Positions 21,556 to 33,687 of a stretch of 64,000 nt of DNA are shown here, one piece after another. The first letter of the stretch is position 1; each line of letters opens with the position of its first letter. The translations under genes and the position numbers were made by a program. The notes beneath the pieces were generated by a model that saw only the letters and a list, made by a program, of their open reading frames with translations, was not told where the DNA came from and did not search any database. This DNA comes from Laburnicola sp. R22_1 (lineage: Eukaryota; Ascomycota; Dothideomycetes; Pleosporales; Didymosphaeriaceae), in contig JACONQ010000009.1 in the NCBI GenBank assembly GCA_014281115.1, positions 2,108,001 to 2,172,000 of the forward strand, given 5' to 3'.

Positions 21556-21651
21556 GAGCGTTGTTGAGAGATATCGCGTGTTTTGTTCAGGGTGCGCGTT
21601 TCGGTGGGGTGATCAGGAACCCTATGTGATCAATAACTATATAGCCGAGCT
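21556..21651 (-). repeat. Right 96-bp terminal inverted repeat of the Fot1-type element
   Basis: It is the partner of 19,864-19,959 and ends just before TA at 21,652-21,653. The transposase start codon is six bases inside it. Confidence 0.93.
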
Positions 21652-22002
21652 TAGCTTAAAAATAGTTATATCCTTATACTTTATAGGTTATACTATAGGC
21701 TATAGTACAGCCTATACTACGTTATGTTAGATACGCTACACATAATAGATAGCAGACTAGCTTATACATTATACTATGACTTACCTATTATCGTTCCTGT
21801 GACAGTGGGCATTTTATTCACAGGCGTTCACTGGCAGCTCCATACAAGTAATAGGAAGTCATGTGAGGAGGGTAGTTAATCAATGTTGGAAGGGGAAGCA
21901 TTTGAAATTGCACTGAGATGGCCTACTTGCGCTAAAGAATGTCAGACTCGGATTTGAACATTACATTTCTATCAAGGCTGTGACATTCTGCAGACATCCA
22001 TA
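21652..22002. other. Intergenic, AT-rich remnant then HET 3' flank
   Basis: About 130 bp of AT-rich sequence resembling the left islands follows the transposon, then ordinary sequence leading to the HET gene's stop codon. Nothing else seen. Confidence 0.5.
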
Positions 22003-23740
22003 CTAGCAAAGAAGGTAATCTTGTGCCTCGCCCTCTTCCCAAGTCACCAGTTTACCCTGCATACCAACTTGGAGCTCGCACAAATCTACAATCTTATAAA
22101 ACGCTGCCTTTTTCTTATGGCAAAGCGCTCGCAATGGTCTGAGAATTATGGGAAGGTCTGAGCCGTGCAGAATATACACGGCATCTGTAGATTCGGTCTG
22201 GGTAGTCCCTAAAGTCCTCCCCAGAATCCCGTTCGACAACACAAAAGCGTCGTACTCAGCATTACCATCTTTTCTCTTTGTGTGCCCGTGGAATGTGGCC
22301 GTCTCACTTCCATTGGTTCTAATGGTGGTGATTTCGCATATCTGGGCAACGAATCCTCCTTGCACGCGCAGATATGGCAGCTCTGCGGTTGCTGGGAGGG
22401 TGTGTGTACGATCTCTGCAGAGCCGAAAATTTATTTCGGCGCCCTTTTGCCCATATATGATGTTAGACTCATTGATCCAGTATGGCACCCAGGACGGCAG
22501 GTCGTCCGGATTCTGTTTTGGAACACAACGAGCATTTTTGATCCTGCGTTCAGACCTGGATAATCGTAGAAAAATCTTCAGATTTCCATGAAAATCAATA
22601 AGTTTAGCTGCTGCGAGGATGAAGACTTCATGCCAGGTCAAAGCATAGTCGGGTATCACATTCAGTTCCTCCATAATACCGATGAAAGCGTAGATGTAGT
22701 CATGTGGTATGGTGAGTTCACTCGGCGACGATAGCAACTCCAAAACTTTCAATGGGTCGGTAGTGCTCTCAAAATTGACAGCCAAAGAAAACTTGCGACG
22801 ATTTTCCATCGTTGTGCTGATCAGGCTGCGGAAACCGAAATCAAAAGATGGTTTATGATGCCAATAATCTGAGTTAACGACTGCCTTTGCATCGAAAGTG
22901 TGACCGCAGGCTAGGAAGTAGGCACGAGGAGAAAGTGCCACTTCCTGAACAACCCAGCCTCTAGAAAACCATGGATGAGTGTAGAAGGTAGCACACAAGT
23001 CACTGACTTTGGTTGCGCCGTTCAGTACTTCTAGGATTGCCGAAACAACCTCTGAAAAGCGGGCGTCCAAGAAGGCCCGTTTTTTCTCGGGTTTATGTTG
23101 GTAATGCCCGAGAGGTCTGAGTTCATCCATTCGTTTCTGATCATCAAGGTTGGAGAGGGTGTCCGCTGGAACCTTTTCCAGAAACTGCACAATACCAGAG
23201 GCTCTGTTGGTCCATAGCTCCGTTGCAAGATAGATCAACACTTCCTGGCAATTTTTGTATATGTTGCCCATGATTCGGACTTGATGGTTCTTGTCGGTAG
23301 TGCTTTCCTGATTTATGCCTGACAAAATTAGTACTTAGTCATTGTTGTATAGGGACTCTATTACATATTTGGTCGATCCACAGATACTCTGTTGAAACCG
23401 CAGGGATAAGTTGCGGTAAAGCTTTATGTAACAGCTTGGTAGTATCCAAATAGCCCAAGTTTCCAAGTCGCAGTCGCGTATCTCGAGCCCCGGTGCCCCA
23501 CACATATGGGATCGCTGTATAAGGAGGAGTCTCCTTCATATCAAACATGACGATTTCGAGGTCGAAATCGTCGAGCTCAGCTTCCTTGACGGGATCTGAG
23601 CTGTGACATTTTTCGACTTGATCGCTGTAGCGGAAATCGCTTGACGTATCGTGTTCCGAAGGTTTGCTTCGAGGGATAGCCTTCAAGAGCCGGATATGCG
23701 TCGGTGAAAGAGGGGCTTCATATTGGTAAGGTGTATCCAT
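22003..23740 (-). CDS. HET-domain (heterokaryon incompatibility) protein
   Basis: The join is complement(22,003-23,318; 23,365-23,740), 563 aa. A 46-bp intron (5' GTAATA, ACTAAT branch, TCAG end) restores the motif IDQICINQ at residues 122-129, which neither open frame alone contains. The HET domain starts PPYTAIPYVWG (72-82) and continues through GNIYKNCQEVLIYL and HPWFSRGWVVQEVALSP, the usual C-terminal signature WFxRxWVxQE. HET proteins trigger fungal cell death after fusion of unlike strains. The remainder (about 240-563) shows the usual variable C-terminal region. I took the ATG at 23,740 (MDTPYQYEAPLS) because HET proteins normally start shortly before such a sequence; an upstream ATG at 23,893 is in frame. 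It borders the transposon island, a common place for this family. Confidence 0.9.
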
Positions 23741-25314
23741 CGTCTGATCACGGCGAAGGGAGAATATGGCGAAAGAATGTTCGTTGCCTACAGTATATAA
23801 AACATGCAGAATTGGACGCGTGACTACACAGCCCTGTGATTCGTCGTGCAATGTCGTACTGTGACAGGGCTTCGAGAATGAGCACATGCGCACAATGCTT
23901 CACTGCACTACCATGTAGGCCAGTCATCTATTATCGGCAAATTGTCTACTTAACTAAACACCCTTCAGCTCTTCAGGTGTGTTTGAAGTCTTGGGTTTCG
24001 AAGGTGATTTAACAACTCCGCATCTTTATTTCTTTCTCATTCATTTATCAGCTGTTCAATGCACACTGTAATCTCTGTCGCCTAGTTCTCTTTGATAAAC
24101 AGTGAACTATGATTCGCGTACGTCATTTTATAAATTTTTTGATACAATATGGATGTTATGGATGAGGTTTTATGAACACAAGTCGTAGAGAACCCGATCC
24201 AATAGCTCTATGTGAAGACAAAAACACGCTAGGTGAAAACGGGACTAGCTTTGAAACGCCTTCAGTGAGCATGAACTTCCACCGTTGCTGCTACGCTCCT
24301 CTACCTACATGCCAATCTTACGAACCTCCCTGGCGTCAAGAACATAATTGATGTCACGTGCAATAGGTATTAGGCTTGACATGCCACCGCTCCGGATATT
24401 CCACCCATTTTGCTCAAAAACCAAGCTCAGATCGCGCCCGCGCCAATCAATTCACATGCGTATGTATTAGACGATAACATTCAGCACGCATTCAAATAAT
24501 CAGCCGCCTCTACTGAGAGTTTTTTCACCGTGCTTATTGTTCCGTTGATGAATTTCCTGGCTTCTCACAATCCGTTTGGCTGGCCTGCTGTCATATGCCA
24601 GCTAAACGCTTCGGACACGAGCTCCGGACTGCCGATTGCGCTTTCCCTCCTAGTGTCAGTTTCCCTTTCACAGGATTAAAATGGCTCTTTTTTAGTGGCG
24701 GTGATTTCGGACGGAGATTTGGGCCGACGGGGAGGAGCGGATGTTGCCTCGCTTGTGGGTCTGTGTCAATCTTTGCACTGAGAATCACGCATCCCCAAAA
24801 CTGAGATATTCTTCGAGATACCATATGTGTGTCTTTGATTGCGCTGCAGGACACGTTGGGAGAGCGTTTGCCTAGCTCATTAATTTTCAGGAACGCTGCG
24901 GCACTCTTTTCTAGTGATAGGCTCATCGGCGGCCACAACTTCTTCGGCCTGTCCAGTAGCGACAATATGCTACGTGAACCTGATCGCTATTGAACAGGTA
25001 ACAGACAAAGACAAAGAAGCATCTAACAAGCAAGCGACAATGATTTTTGCCCAAGGCAGTAAACAAGGCAAGGCAGAAATGGAAAAGACGAACAGAGTCT
25101 TTAAATGGAGTGCTACACCGTCTCTACCTCAATTATTTTCTGTTTTCAAGATCTATAAGCAGATAGTTCACAGCACCTTTGATCTTTCCATATTTACTCA
25201 GTCGCTATCAATCTCGCAGTCAGTACGTAACAGACACCAAACACCAAGCACGAATAAAACTAGACGTCCCTACCATACCACCTTATAAAGCTCCTTTATT
25301 AGCACTAAGCGACA
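23741..25314. other. Intergenic
   Basis: Contains the presumed HET promoter and the upstream region of the small Cys-rich gene. Frames at 24,591-24,965 on either strand look like composition shadows. No gene supported. Confidence 0.45.
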
Positions 25315-25656
25315 ATGTGCGGAGACTACGTCTACCACTGGACCGGATGCGGTTGCAAAAAATGGATCTACAGCGGTATCTTCTGCCAGCGTCTCCGCGC
25401 CGAACTTTACCGCATCACCAACCCTCAGGAAACAGAATACAACCCCTTCTCTTTGCATCAAAAGTGTCAAAGTCAAGCGATTTATATCCGGGGACTTTGC
25501 GACGCGTGCGCGTGGAGACAATCGCAGAAGTGGCATGGGAGTGGGAACGGCAACGGAAACGGATATGGCGGACAGGGATACGGAGGTGGATATGGATATG
25601 GAAATAGTCGCGGCTATGGTTACGAGGTTGGTAGTGGTGGGGTTGGAAATCATTGA
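25315..25656 (+). CDS. Small Cys-rich protein with Gly/Tyr-rich tail
   Basis: 113 codons, single exon. The N-terminal half carries six Cys in a pattern starting MCGDYVYHWTGCGCKKW, then FCQRLRAELY and a closing CDACAW, suggesting a metal-binding or disulfide-linked module. The C-terminal 40 residues are GNGNGNGYGGQGYGGG-type low complexity. No signal peptide is visible, so it is probably intracellular. The opening MC-x(n)-Y-x-Y-x(n)-C recurs at the start of the 861-aa protein at 39,414, and I recall similar short openings in many Dothideomycete proteins of unknown role. A TATAAAG at 25,284 is too close to the ATG to be its promoter. Function unknown. Confidence 0.65.
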   Translation: MCGDYVYHWTGCGCKKWIYSGIFCQRLRAELYRITNPQETEYNPFSLHQKCQSQAIYIRGLCDACAWRQSQKWHGSGNGNGNGYGGQGYGGGYGYGNSRGYGYEVGSGGVGNH

Positions 25657-26348
25657 AAGCTAATGAGGAGCTTAGAAGAGGGATTTCATTTAGGTCTGGC
25701 TTCGACTTCATCGAGGCAGGGTTGGGAAGGTCTAGATAGTTTGGAATGGTTTCTCCAGCCTTTTGCGAACTGCATATTCTATTCAGGTGAAAAAGCCGTC
25801 CGTGCCTGGCTACCTTGTTCACAATGGGACAGTAGGATATTCTTCCGCCTTCCCCGAACAAGATCACGCACTTGCCCGTAGCCATTCCCAGCCGCATCCG
25901 CCCATCCATTCATCCCTACACCTTAAGCCCACAACCGCGCGCCGCGTCGCTCCCAACTCACGATCTCGTTTGCCCATCCACTTGGTCAGTCACACAAGCT
26001 TGCTATCAACCAACACAGTAACTGAATCTTTCTCCAGCAAACATTCGTGACGTCATGTTCGAGCAACCAACTAATCTATCCAGCCTGTATAGTGCTCGGT
26101 AATTAAGCTTTGTACAATATGTCTGTGTATTACTGCGCATGAGCATGCTAGCTATTTGACGTGCGGTGGTTCAGTCAGATATCACAACGCCTGTGCGGAA
26201 CACTCTATGCTAGGGTTCCTCACACTCCTTAACCGATCTCCAAATCCCAGTCATCAAGGCCACCTAGATTCACGCACTCACGTTCACAAACCCACATCGT
26301 AATTCTGATAGCCTAATTCGTCTCTAGCTAAACACACAAGCGACCATC
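25657..26348. other. Intergenic between convergent genes
   Basis: 3' flanks of the small Cys-rich gene and of the exopolygalacturonase gene. Nothing recognised. Confidence 0.5.
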
Positions 26349-27924
26349 TTAAACCGCCTTCCTACAATTGACCTGCTCTTCAATCCCATCGATATTAGCA
26401 CAAGAATACATATCCGTTCCACTCGGACTCTTAACCGTCACGTTCTGCACCCTAATGTCACTGCACACGCTCGGGCTCGAACAAACCAGATATCCGACGA
26501 GAGGATCGTACTTTTTGCTCGTGGTGCCTACGAAGTTTTTGATGGTCACGTCTGAGATGGTGAGGTTGCTTGGGAACTGGACTGCGTTAGCGCGTGATTG
26601 GTGAAGAGGAGGGGAGGGAGGTATATGTACTTCGTTGCAGAGGGTCAAGTTCCTCTGGCCGTAGCACTGCGTGATTTGGATGGCGTAGTCGACGTTGGAC
26701 AGGACCATGCCGTCGTAAGTGATGTTTGAGACGGCGCCGGAGCCTCCTCCTCCTTGGAGGTCGTCAGAAAGCGCAGAACTGACGCCGGGCCAGACTTTGA
26801 TGCGGGCGCCGTCGGAGGAGTTGGACATGCTGATGTTGTAGGTCTGATCTTGTTAGCTACGGTTCAACATGCGAGTTTCTCTCGGAGGCGATGTTGTGAT
26901 TGAACGGTGAGTGTGGAAGTAGAACTTACGTAGATGTTCTTTACAATGTCGACTTCGCCGACGTATTGTCCCAAGCTACCGACGCTAATACCATGGCTAC
27001 CGTTGCAGATGAGATTCTGCACGACGATGTTTGTGCTGTTCGGCTTGAATGAGACACAGTCATCCCCGTTGTCGATGTGCGAATTCTGGATTACGATGTT
27101 GGATGAGCGGTATGTATCCCATCTACACTGACTTAGCATCGTCACTTCTTCTGCATTCGCGGTCTTTGACCTACCCGTCCGTGTTCTTGGCGGTATTGGA
27201 GCTGCTGCTGTAGCCAGAAATGGTGATATTTGAAAACACCACATCTGTCGAGTTCGCCACAAGATTGTACCACTGAGGAGAATATCTTAGGTTCAAATCC
27301 TCGATGCGGCCGCTCTTCAAGCCAATGGTTCCGAATAGGATAGGTCGGAGGATCATGTTGTCCTTCGCGTACAAGTCGTACCAAACTTGCCCGTTTCCAT
27401 CAAAGGTGCCACCACCGAAGACATTGACATCTTCTCCTCCGAGCTGGAAGAATGTCGAGGAGTTCTGGAAGCCGTGTTTGAAGGAATTGGCTTGCCAATA
27501 GTCGGTGTCGGTGGTGAACTTGATCGTACCTTGGACGTCTGAAATTATAATGAGCATAATCCATAGAGTACTGTTCAAGTAACATACCCAAATCAATGTG
27601 CTTCAGAAATGTGAGGTCCAAGGCTGTGCCGATAGTATACGTCTTTCCTCTCGAAAAGACCACATGACCGCCGTTGTTGCAGTGTTTGATAGCTCTCAAA
27701 ATATATGCCGAGTCGTCCGCGCCATTGCCATGGCTCTTCACCGTGCAAATCTTCCATCGCGAAGGCGACGATAGGAACGATTTACCAGGGTGGTAGGGTT
27801 TGATTGGGTGATTCGGTCTCCTTGAGGCCGAACCTCGGGCAACAACGGCGTCGACCTCAAGCGGTGAAGCCCATGCCGTAGATGCTTGGAGCAGAGCTGC
27901 GGTGACGAGTGAGGAAATGCGCAT
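26349..27924 (-). CDS. Secreted exopolygalacturonase, GH28
   Basis: The join is complement(26,349-26,843; 26,930-27,122; 27,175-27,538; 27,588-27,924), 462 aa; introns are 86, 52 and 49 bp. A signal peptide ([20 protein letters not shown]) leads into a right-handed beta-helix with all GH28 motifs: NTDG (231-234), DNGDDC (251-256, the two catalytic Asp), GSHG (275-278) and RIK (312-314). The overall form and the late Cys pairs ([24 protein letters not shown]) fit fungal exo-acting enzymes (EC 3.2.1.67), which release galacturonic acid from the non-reducing ends of pectin outside the cell. Many N-glycosylation sequons are present. Two introns split catalytic-region codons (G234 and the residue before DVQG), so no single open frame shows the full domain. 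Confidence 0.93.
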
Positions 27925-30900
27925 CGTTCTGAATGTTCGGTTGCAACTGAAAACTTTTCACCGTCGAACGTCGAGAGCTATGGATCCTCATCAGGCAGGT
28001 CATGGCTCTTAATATACCCATATTGCCACAGTACCGGGGGCCGAAATCGTAAGATGCCCATGAGTCGCTGCGGAGATGCCATCTTGTTTATCCGTCCGCG
28101 CAGCCGTGATGAATATCCCCATGAACTACACGTGGCTAGAAAGTGCATAGAAAGTGCATTAGCCATAAGCAAGGGTAGTCCCCGCGCGCTACTTCCGCTG
28201 ATCGGAAACGTTACTGGAAGTCAATTGGCGGAAGAATTTACCCCGGATTCGCTCCTCGTCGAGAGCCCTCCGATAATCGTGGGGAATATAATCGACCTCC
28301 GCGGCATGGTAAAATTTCCTCTCCAAAAGCATCATGCGCTTCGCATGCTTCGGAGAGGTTGAGTCAATTGCTCATGAGGCTATCCATCCATGAAGTTAAG
28401 GTACTTCAGGACGCACCCCAAAGGAACACAAAGGAAAGAGTCCCTAATGCCAGATCCCGCATGGCGTGCGCCTATGGCGTACGTAGATCGTATACATCTA
28501 TGGGAAGCGCATGTCGCGCATGTCGCGCATGTCGCGCATATTGCGGGGTTTCGAGCCAGGAACGGTAGGTGTAACATCTGCTCTCAAGCGCATTTCGCGC
28601 ATGTGGCGATACACCAACCGACCAAAGAGGGAGGACAAAGCAAGCCGGTTCTACAAATGCTCCGAGACGGTAATACAATACCTTGTGTCTGCGGTTAGTC
28701 ATCGGGTTCCACCTTGCATAGTGGGTGGTAAGTAAAGCATACCTTCTCGAGTGGCTGGCATGTACATTGATCCCTCCATCGCGTTGTGCGAGGTACGATC
28801 ATAAAGTATCACTTACCGACAGAACCTCCACACACCCTAGGTTCAGGCAAGGGGTCGAACTTGGTCCGCCCCGGTTGTGCTTGCTCTGGACGAGTTCTCC
28901 TGTCCTTGGGATGCGCTCAAGCAACCGCGGGACTTCGGCCTGCCGCACTTGTCACTTCCTCATGGGAAACTCGTGATTCAACCCACATATCCATGATCGG
29001 GTTCTGTGCTCTGCGTTCTCACACTTTCGGCAGGCTCAGTACAAGAGTAACAATAGAGTTCAGGATATGGATACACCAGCGCGAGGGGACGAACAGCGAG
29101 GAAGAAGTGGATGACCATGCAGGTGGTTTGATAAAGACATCTCCGCGACGTCGTGTGGAGTAGGGTGGCATGTCTCTGTTGGTTGCAGCATGTGCAAGGG
29201 CTCTGAGTGGATGTACTTGAGAAGACTGAGAAGCATTGGCCCGGCGTGGCGTACCGCAGCGCTCGCTGTGCATTGACAGTGGGCATCGATCGCAGGGGCA
29301 GACCGAAATTTTGCTCCCCGTAATACTCCGAAGGACATTGACATGCTCCCGTACCGAATGCTTGGTCAATCAGCGTCGAGTAGTGGCATCGGCACGAAGT
29401 TCTGACATCCGGCAGCGCGGGGGCGTCTGTGTGACCTTTCATGCAGGCCGTCAATCTGACTTGCTGGGTTGCGCTTTGAGAAAAGTCCGCGAGCCGTGTC
29501 TCCAAGAAAAAGGGAGGCTAATCCTAGGAGGCTTGCACATGGCAGCGGGAGCCATCCCGGGTGGCGTGCGTTCGAGCGTTGCAAAATTTGTGACTGCAAG
29601 CGGAGGCTACGAATGGAGAACGACGTATACAGTCGCGACTTCAACACCCCACGAACCAACTGCTGGAAGCCGGAGCTAAGAGATCTCGCAGCTCCATCTC
29701 GATACATCTCGATCAGCAGCAGCTACCCGCGCTATATACCAAGCGCATATGGAAGCATCGCATAACAGACATGTTGACAGCCATGTGGCCAGTGGAATGT
29801 TACTGAGATGGGTGGACGGCCAGCGAATTGAAAATTGTCCCGTGTTTGGGCAAATCCGCAGACGGAGAAAGAGAATGCGTACCACATCCGCAGAAGGCAT
29901 ATTGAATTCGTATTCGCCTGCATGGCGTTCGAGTTGAGAAGATTATATGAAATGGCACGGGCGCAGTGTACATGCCATGCCGCCTTTGGCTACTTGCATC
30001 ATGACGTACGTAGCCAATGTACGCTCGACATTTTCACTGCCTGGCGAAGCATCACGTACTATGTTCTACGACCATTCCTCGATATGCACACATGACTCGC
30101 CTTAATGAATCAATTTGCACGACTATGCAGTGCAACAACCGACGTCTGAACGAGCCGCCACGTGAACCACTCAGCCTATCACTACCCCTCGACAGGGATC
30201 CAACTTCGCCAACCTGATCGCCAAAAACCACTACACATTCCCTGGCCCCCAATTCCCATTGATGCCGTCAAAAACACTTATAGTTAGCGCCGCAAAATAC
30301 ACTTGCACTAGTGAAACAAAGTTTTGGTCAACTGCACGACCATGTCAATATAAAGTTGCCTTTTACCGATGCGGTCGGTACGCAGGCATGAGGATCCGTA
30401 GAAAAGGACGGCCTGCAAGCAATTGTAACACAACAAGGGAAAAGAAAAAATACACCTCCACTTTCTCGCTTTCTGCAACGGCGAACCGCTCCCCCACGGC
30501 AACCCCTACTCCTTTCCTCCACCCCTGCCCACCACTTCCCCAAGCTGCAGGTTTCCGCCCGTTTCTCCAATCCCAACCAACGTAAAGCATTGTGGCGTCC
30601 ACGTCCAACTGCACACCTCCCATGAACCAACCACACTCCCCCAATCAATCCAGTCCTCTCGTACCTCGCACGTAACTCCGTTGACACAACGAGGAACCGT
30701 TACCCTAATCCAATGAAATCACCCATAAGCTCCCACCCAGACTCCCAGAACCCATACAACGTGCGGAGCGCGTCTCGGCCCGCACACGCCCGCACCCGTA
30801 CCCGCAGCCCATCCATCCATCCCATGCCACACACATGTGTCCCTACCACCACGCACCCAATCAGCCCACCAGCTCGTCAACACTACCAACCCAGCATAAG

Positions 30901-31969
30901 CCCCGCCAGCGCACGAACAGTACGCCAACACCCAAGAAGCCTCGATCCCTCCACCCAGGGCCCGATGGCAACGCCTTAAAACGCACTACATGACATGCCA
31001 TGCCATGTATCACACAGCACTCAAAGAAGCTTCGACCACGCTACCCATGCAGTATACCCTAATAACCACACCTCCAAACGCACGCCACACCACGCAAGCC
31101 CAACAGCCCACACAACCCACCTTGAAAACCATCATGCTACCTATACCCAACCAACACAGAACTATCCTCCGTACATAAGCCCCATCCACCAACACCACCC
31201 ACAAAACCTAAAAATACCAAGACAAACCATCACCATAGTACACATACCCAATCACCAGAATAATATACGTTCTACACCACCAACCCTATAAATAAAACAC
31301 AGCCCAGCTCACAAACCCCTCAACGCCCTCACCCCATCCATAATTCATTCATTCATATCCGTTTATAGTCGACCTAACCTTTTCCATCCATAACCCAACA
31401 CCCATCCACCCACCCCATATCCCATGTAGATTCCATTCCCCACCATCTATTCATCCACGCATGCAAGCAATGCAGAAACCTCACATCATATCATGACATA
31501 CAACATCATATCGTATCGCTCGTATCATCAGCCAAACCCCAAAACCCAGGCTCAGTGGACGAAATACAATGGTCTATATACATCCATATGCGCCGTATAA
31601 TGTGATGTGATATGATGCAATGTAATAACGACATCTATTTTTCCACGTTGTAAATGCCAGCAGAGAACGCCACAACCAACCAGCCGCCCAACCACCCTCT
31701 AACACCACCTCACACACCCCAACCCTGAAACAAAGACCAAGGATAATTCATCCAAAAGTGCCATGCGCGTCTATCTATCGAGAGAGGACACGATACATCA
31801 TCCACAGCGCCCCGATATCTCAAAAGAAAAAAAGAAAAAAAAGGTGAGAAGTAGCCGAGTCGAGTCAATGCAGAAGAGTACCAAACGCACCGGGTTGTGC
31901 CAGGGGGTATGCTATGCTATGCTATGCGTTCACATTTCGTAAAAGAGCAGGCCAAGCGGCGGCGCAAGA
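27925..31969. other. Gene-poor stretch of 4 kb
   Basis: No supported gene. 27,925-28,400 should hold the polygalacturonase promoter. A small direct repeat GCATGTCGC (about 3.5 units) is at 28,507-28,539. 28.7-30.2 kb has ordinary composition with overlapping frames on both strands but no domain. 30.4-31.7 kb is a C/A-rich, CCCACA- and ACCAACC-rich low-complexity stretch (G-poor on this strand), which may be the long 3' flank of the forkhead gene. No tRNA was recognised. Confidence 0.5.
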
Positions 31970-33687
31970 TTACACAAACTCGTCGTAGGCGCCGTCGCAG
32001 ACGAAAGAGCCCATGTCGCCGCCGCTCATGGACCCAAAGGGATGGTCGGTCCAGTCGCCGCCCGTCGACGGAGGCGTGCGCGGCTCGCTTGCAGACGGCG
32101 TCGGCGAATTGGAGAAGAGCGGCTCCGAGGGGTCCATCAGGAGCTGAACGTACCCCGTGTTGCCGTAGCCCATGGGCATGTCTTGTTCCGTCGAGAGCGG
32201 CAGTCCGTGGAAGCTCTGCTGCATCATATCTGATGGTGGGCCCTCGATAAAATTGTCATGGTAGTTCGGTGGCATGATAGCGGGTCGAGGGTTGTGGAAG
32301 TTGTGTTGCATCATATCCAGTCTCTGTTCCCCAATTGGGTGGTGGCCATAGATGTCTCGTGGGTATTCCGAATGATCGACTTCAGAGCCTGACGAGCTGT
32401 AGTACGGAGACGGGGAGTAAGGCATCGAAATTTCGGAGTTGTATGTCGTGTCGAAAACCGTCGGCGCGGCCATCGATCTCGACTGGAAGGGGTCGCTTCG
32501 GTAGGCGTCGTTGCGTGTCTTGCGCATCCTCGCCGCATTCTTGGCAGCCAGACCACCCTTGGCCCCGGAACGCTGCCTCTGGACTTGTGGATGACCCGAA
32601 CGATGTCGGCGTTTGTTGGGCTGCTTGATTCGATAGCGGGTGGTAGACTTGACGCCGCCTTGATCGATAGCTTCTTGCGTCAACCGCCACATGAAGCCTT
32701 TTCTCGACTCTTCGCAAGGTTGGTCGACTTTCTCGAATGCCTGAAGACAATATTAGCATAGCGCTTCGGATGCATCGCCATCGAGGACTAGACGGGGCGA
32801 CTTACCCCGTTCATTGAAAGATTGTGCCGGATGCTGTTCTGCCAACCGTTTGTTTCCTTGTCCGCGGCCTTATCGGTGTGGGCCTTGAACCACTCGTAGA
32901 TGTCCCGCAGGATCATGGTATTGTTTGGGGCGTCCAAGAGCGCGCGGTAGATCAGTTGCGCATAAGGCAGATCTTTGTCGATAGGTCCCTCATCATGATG
33001 AAACAGAGGAGAGGAGCCATAGGGCGTTGACGATCGTGAGGCCTCCGAATCGTATGGTGTGCTATAAGGTGTGTTGTCTTGTTGTTTGACGCTGATCGGG
33101 TATTCGTCATACTCATCCAGTTGCATGAGACTGACATTTGGACTTTGCGACACATCCACACCCTCGTAGGGCTGCTGGGGTCTCATTTGGTACACAGGCG
33201 GCGGGTAGCCTTCTACCTTCACCGCACTCCCTGGAACCGCAGTCAAGTCGAAACCGTTGGTGCTGGCATACGAACGAGGGCAGCTTGATGCAAGAGGAGG
33301 CTGGTACGTGAGGTGGTAGTTCTCATTGAAGGCGGCCGGATCGTACTTGTATGGCGTCGCAGTTTCTTGATTGTAGGGCATAGGTAAATGATAGCTAGGG
33401 ACATCTTGAGCCATCGGGGCAACGGAGAGGTTGTTGTGTGGTGCCCACAGCATGGCATCGGAATCTAGCTGGTAGGGGAACTCTTCCTTCGAAGTGCAAG
33501 GTGCGATGTTTTGGAAGGTGGTCGCCATGGTAGAGGCGATCACGGAGTGCCTGGGCGAACAGGGCAATGGCGTCGGGGCGTAGAGTGGAATGGGTGTACA
33601 CAACTCGTCCTTGTAAGAATGAAGAGCACCAAGGCCTCCGGAAAGCTCCGCAGTCGGGGGAGAGTGGGGTGAGGGAGGGTGTGGCAT
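31970..33687 (-). CDS. Forkhead-domain transcription factor
   Basis: The join is complement(31,970-32,740; 32,806-33,687), 550 aa, one 65-bp intron. The winged-helix DNA-binding domain spans about residues 239-325: DLPYAQLIYRALLDAP, then WFKAHT, the recognition helix NGWQNSIRHNLSMNG (to 294), and after the intron AFEKVDQPCEESRKGFMWRL. The intron falls directly after the recognition helix. A basic stretch (KQPNKRRHRSGHPQVQR) follows and is a likely nuclear signal. The N-terminal 235 residues are Pro/Ser/Tyr-rich and the C-terminus is acidic (GGDMGSFVCDGAYDEFV), both plausible activation regions. No FHA domain is seen. The start is uncertain: ATGs at 33,813, 33,687 and 33,528 are in frame, and I chose 33,687 because the residues before it look like translated leader. 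Confidence 0.9.

Larger units (their letters stand above)
19864..21651 (-). mobile_element. Fot1/pogo-type DNA transposon, 1,788 bp, nearly intact
   Basis: Terminal inverted repeats of 96 bp at both ends match with two C/T mismatches. The element starts AGCTCGGCTATATAG and is flanked by TA on both sides (19,862-19,863 and 21,652-21,653), the Tc1/mariner target duplication. The single transposase frame fills the space between the repeats. Composition is ordinary rather than AT-rich, so the copy is young relative to those in the 1-15 kb island. It separates AT-rich sequence on the left from the HET gene region. Confidence 0.93.

Noticed and set aside
24591..24965. 124-codon minus-strand frame
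   Set aside because: No recognisable motif, no splice partners, and the opposite strand is open too; evidence is too weak to call a gene.
28978..29679. 175-codon minus and 147-codon plus frames overlapping each other
   Set aside because: Both are open by chance in GC-balanced DNA; neither has a domain, a plausible start context or compatible introns.
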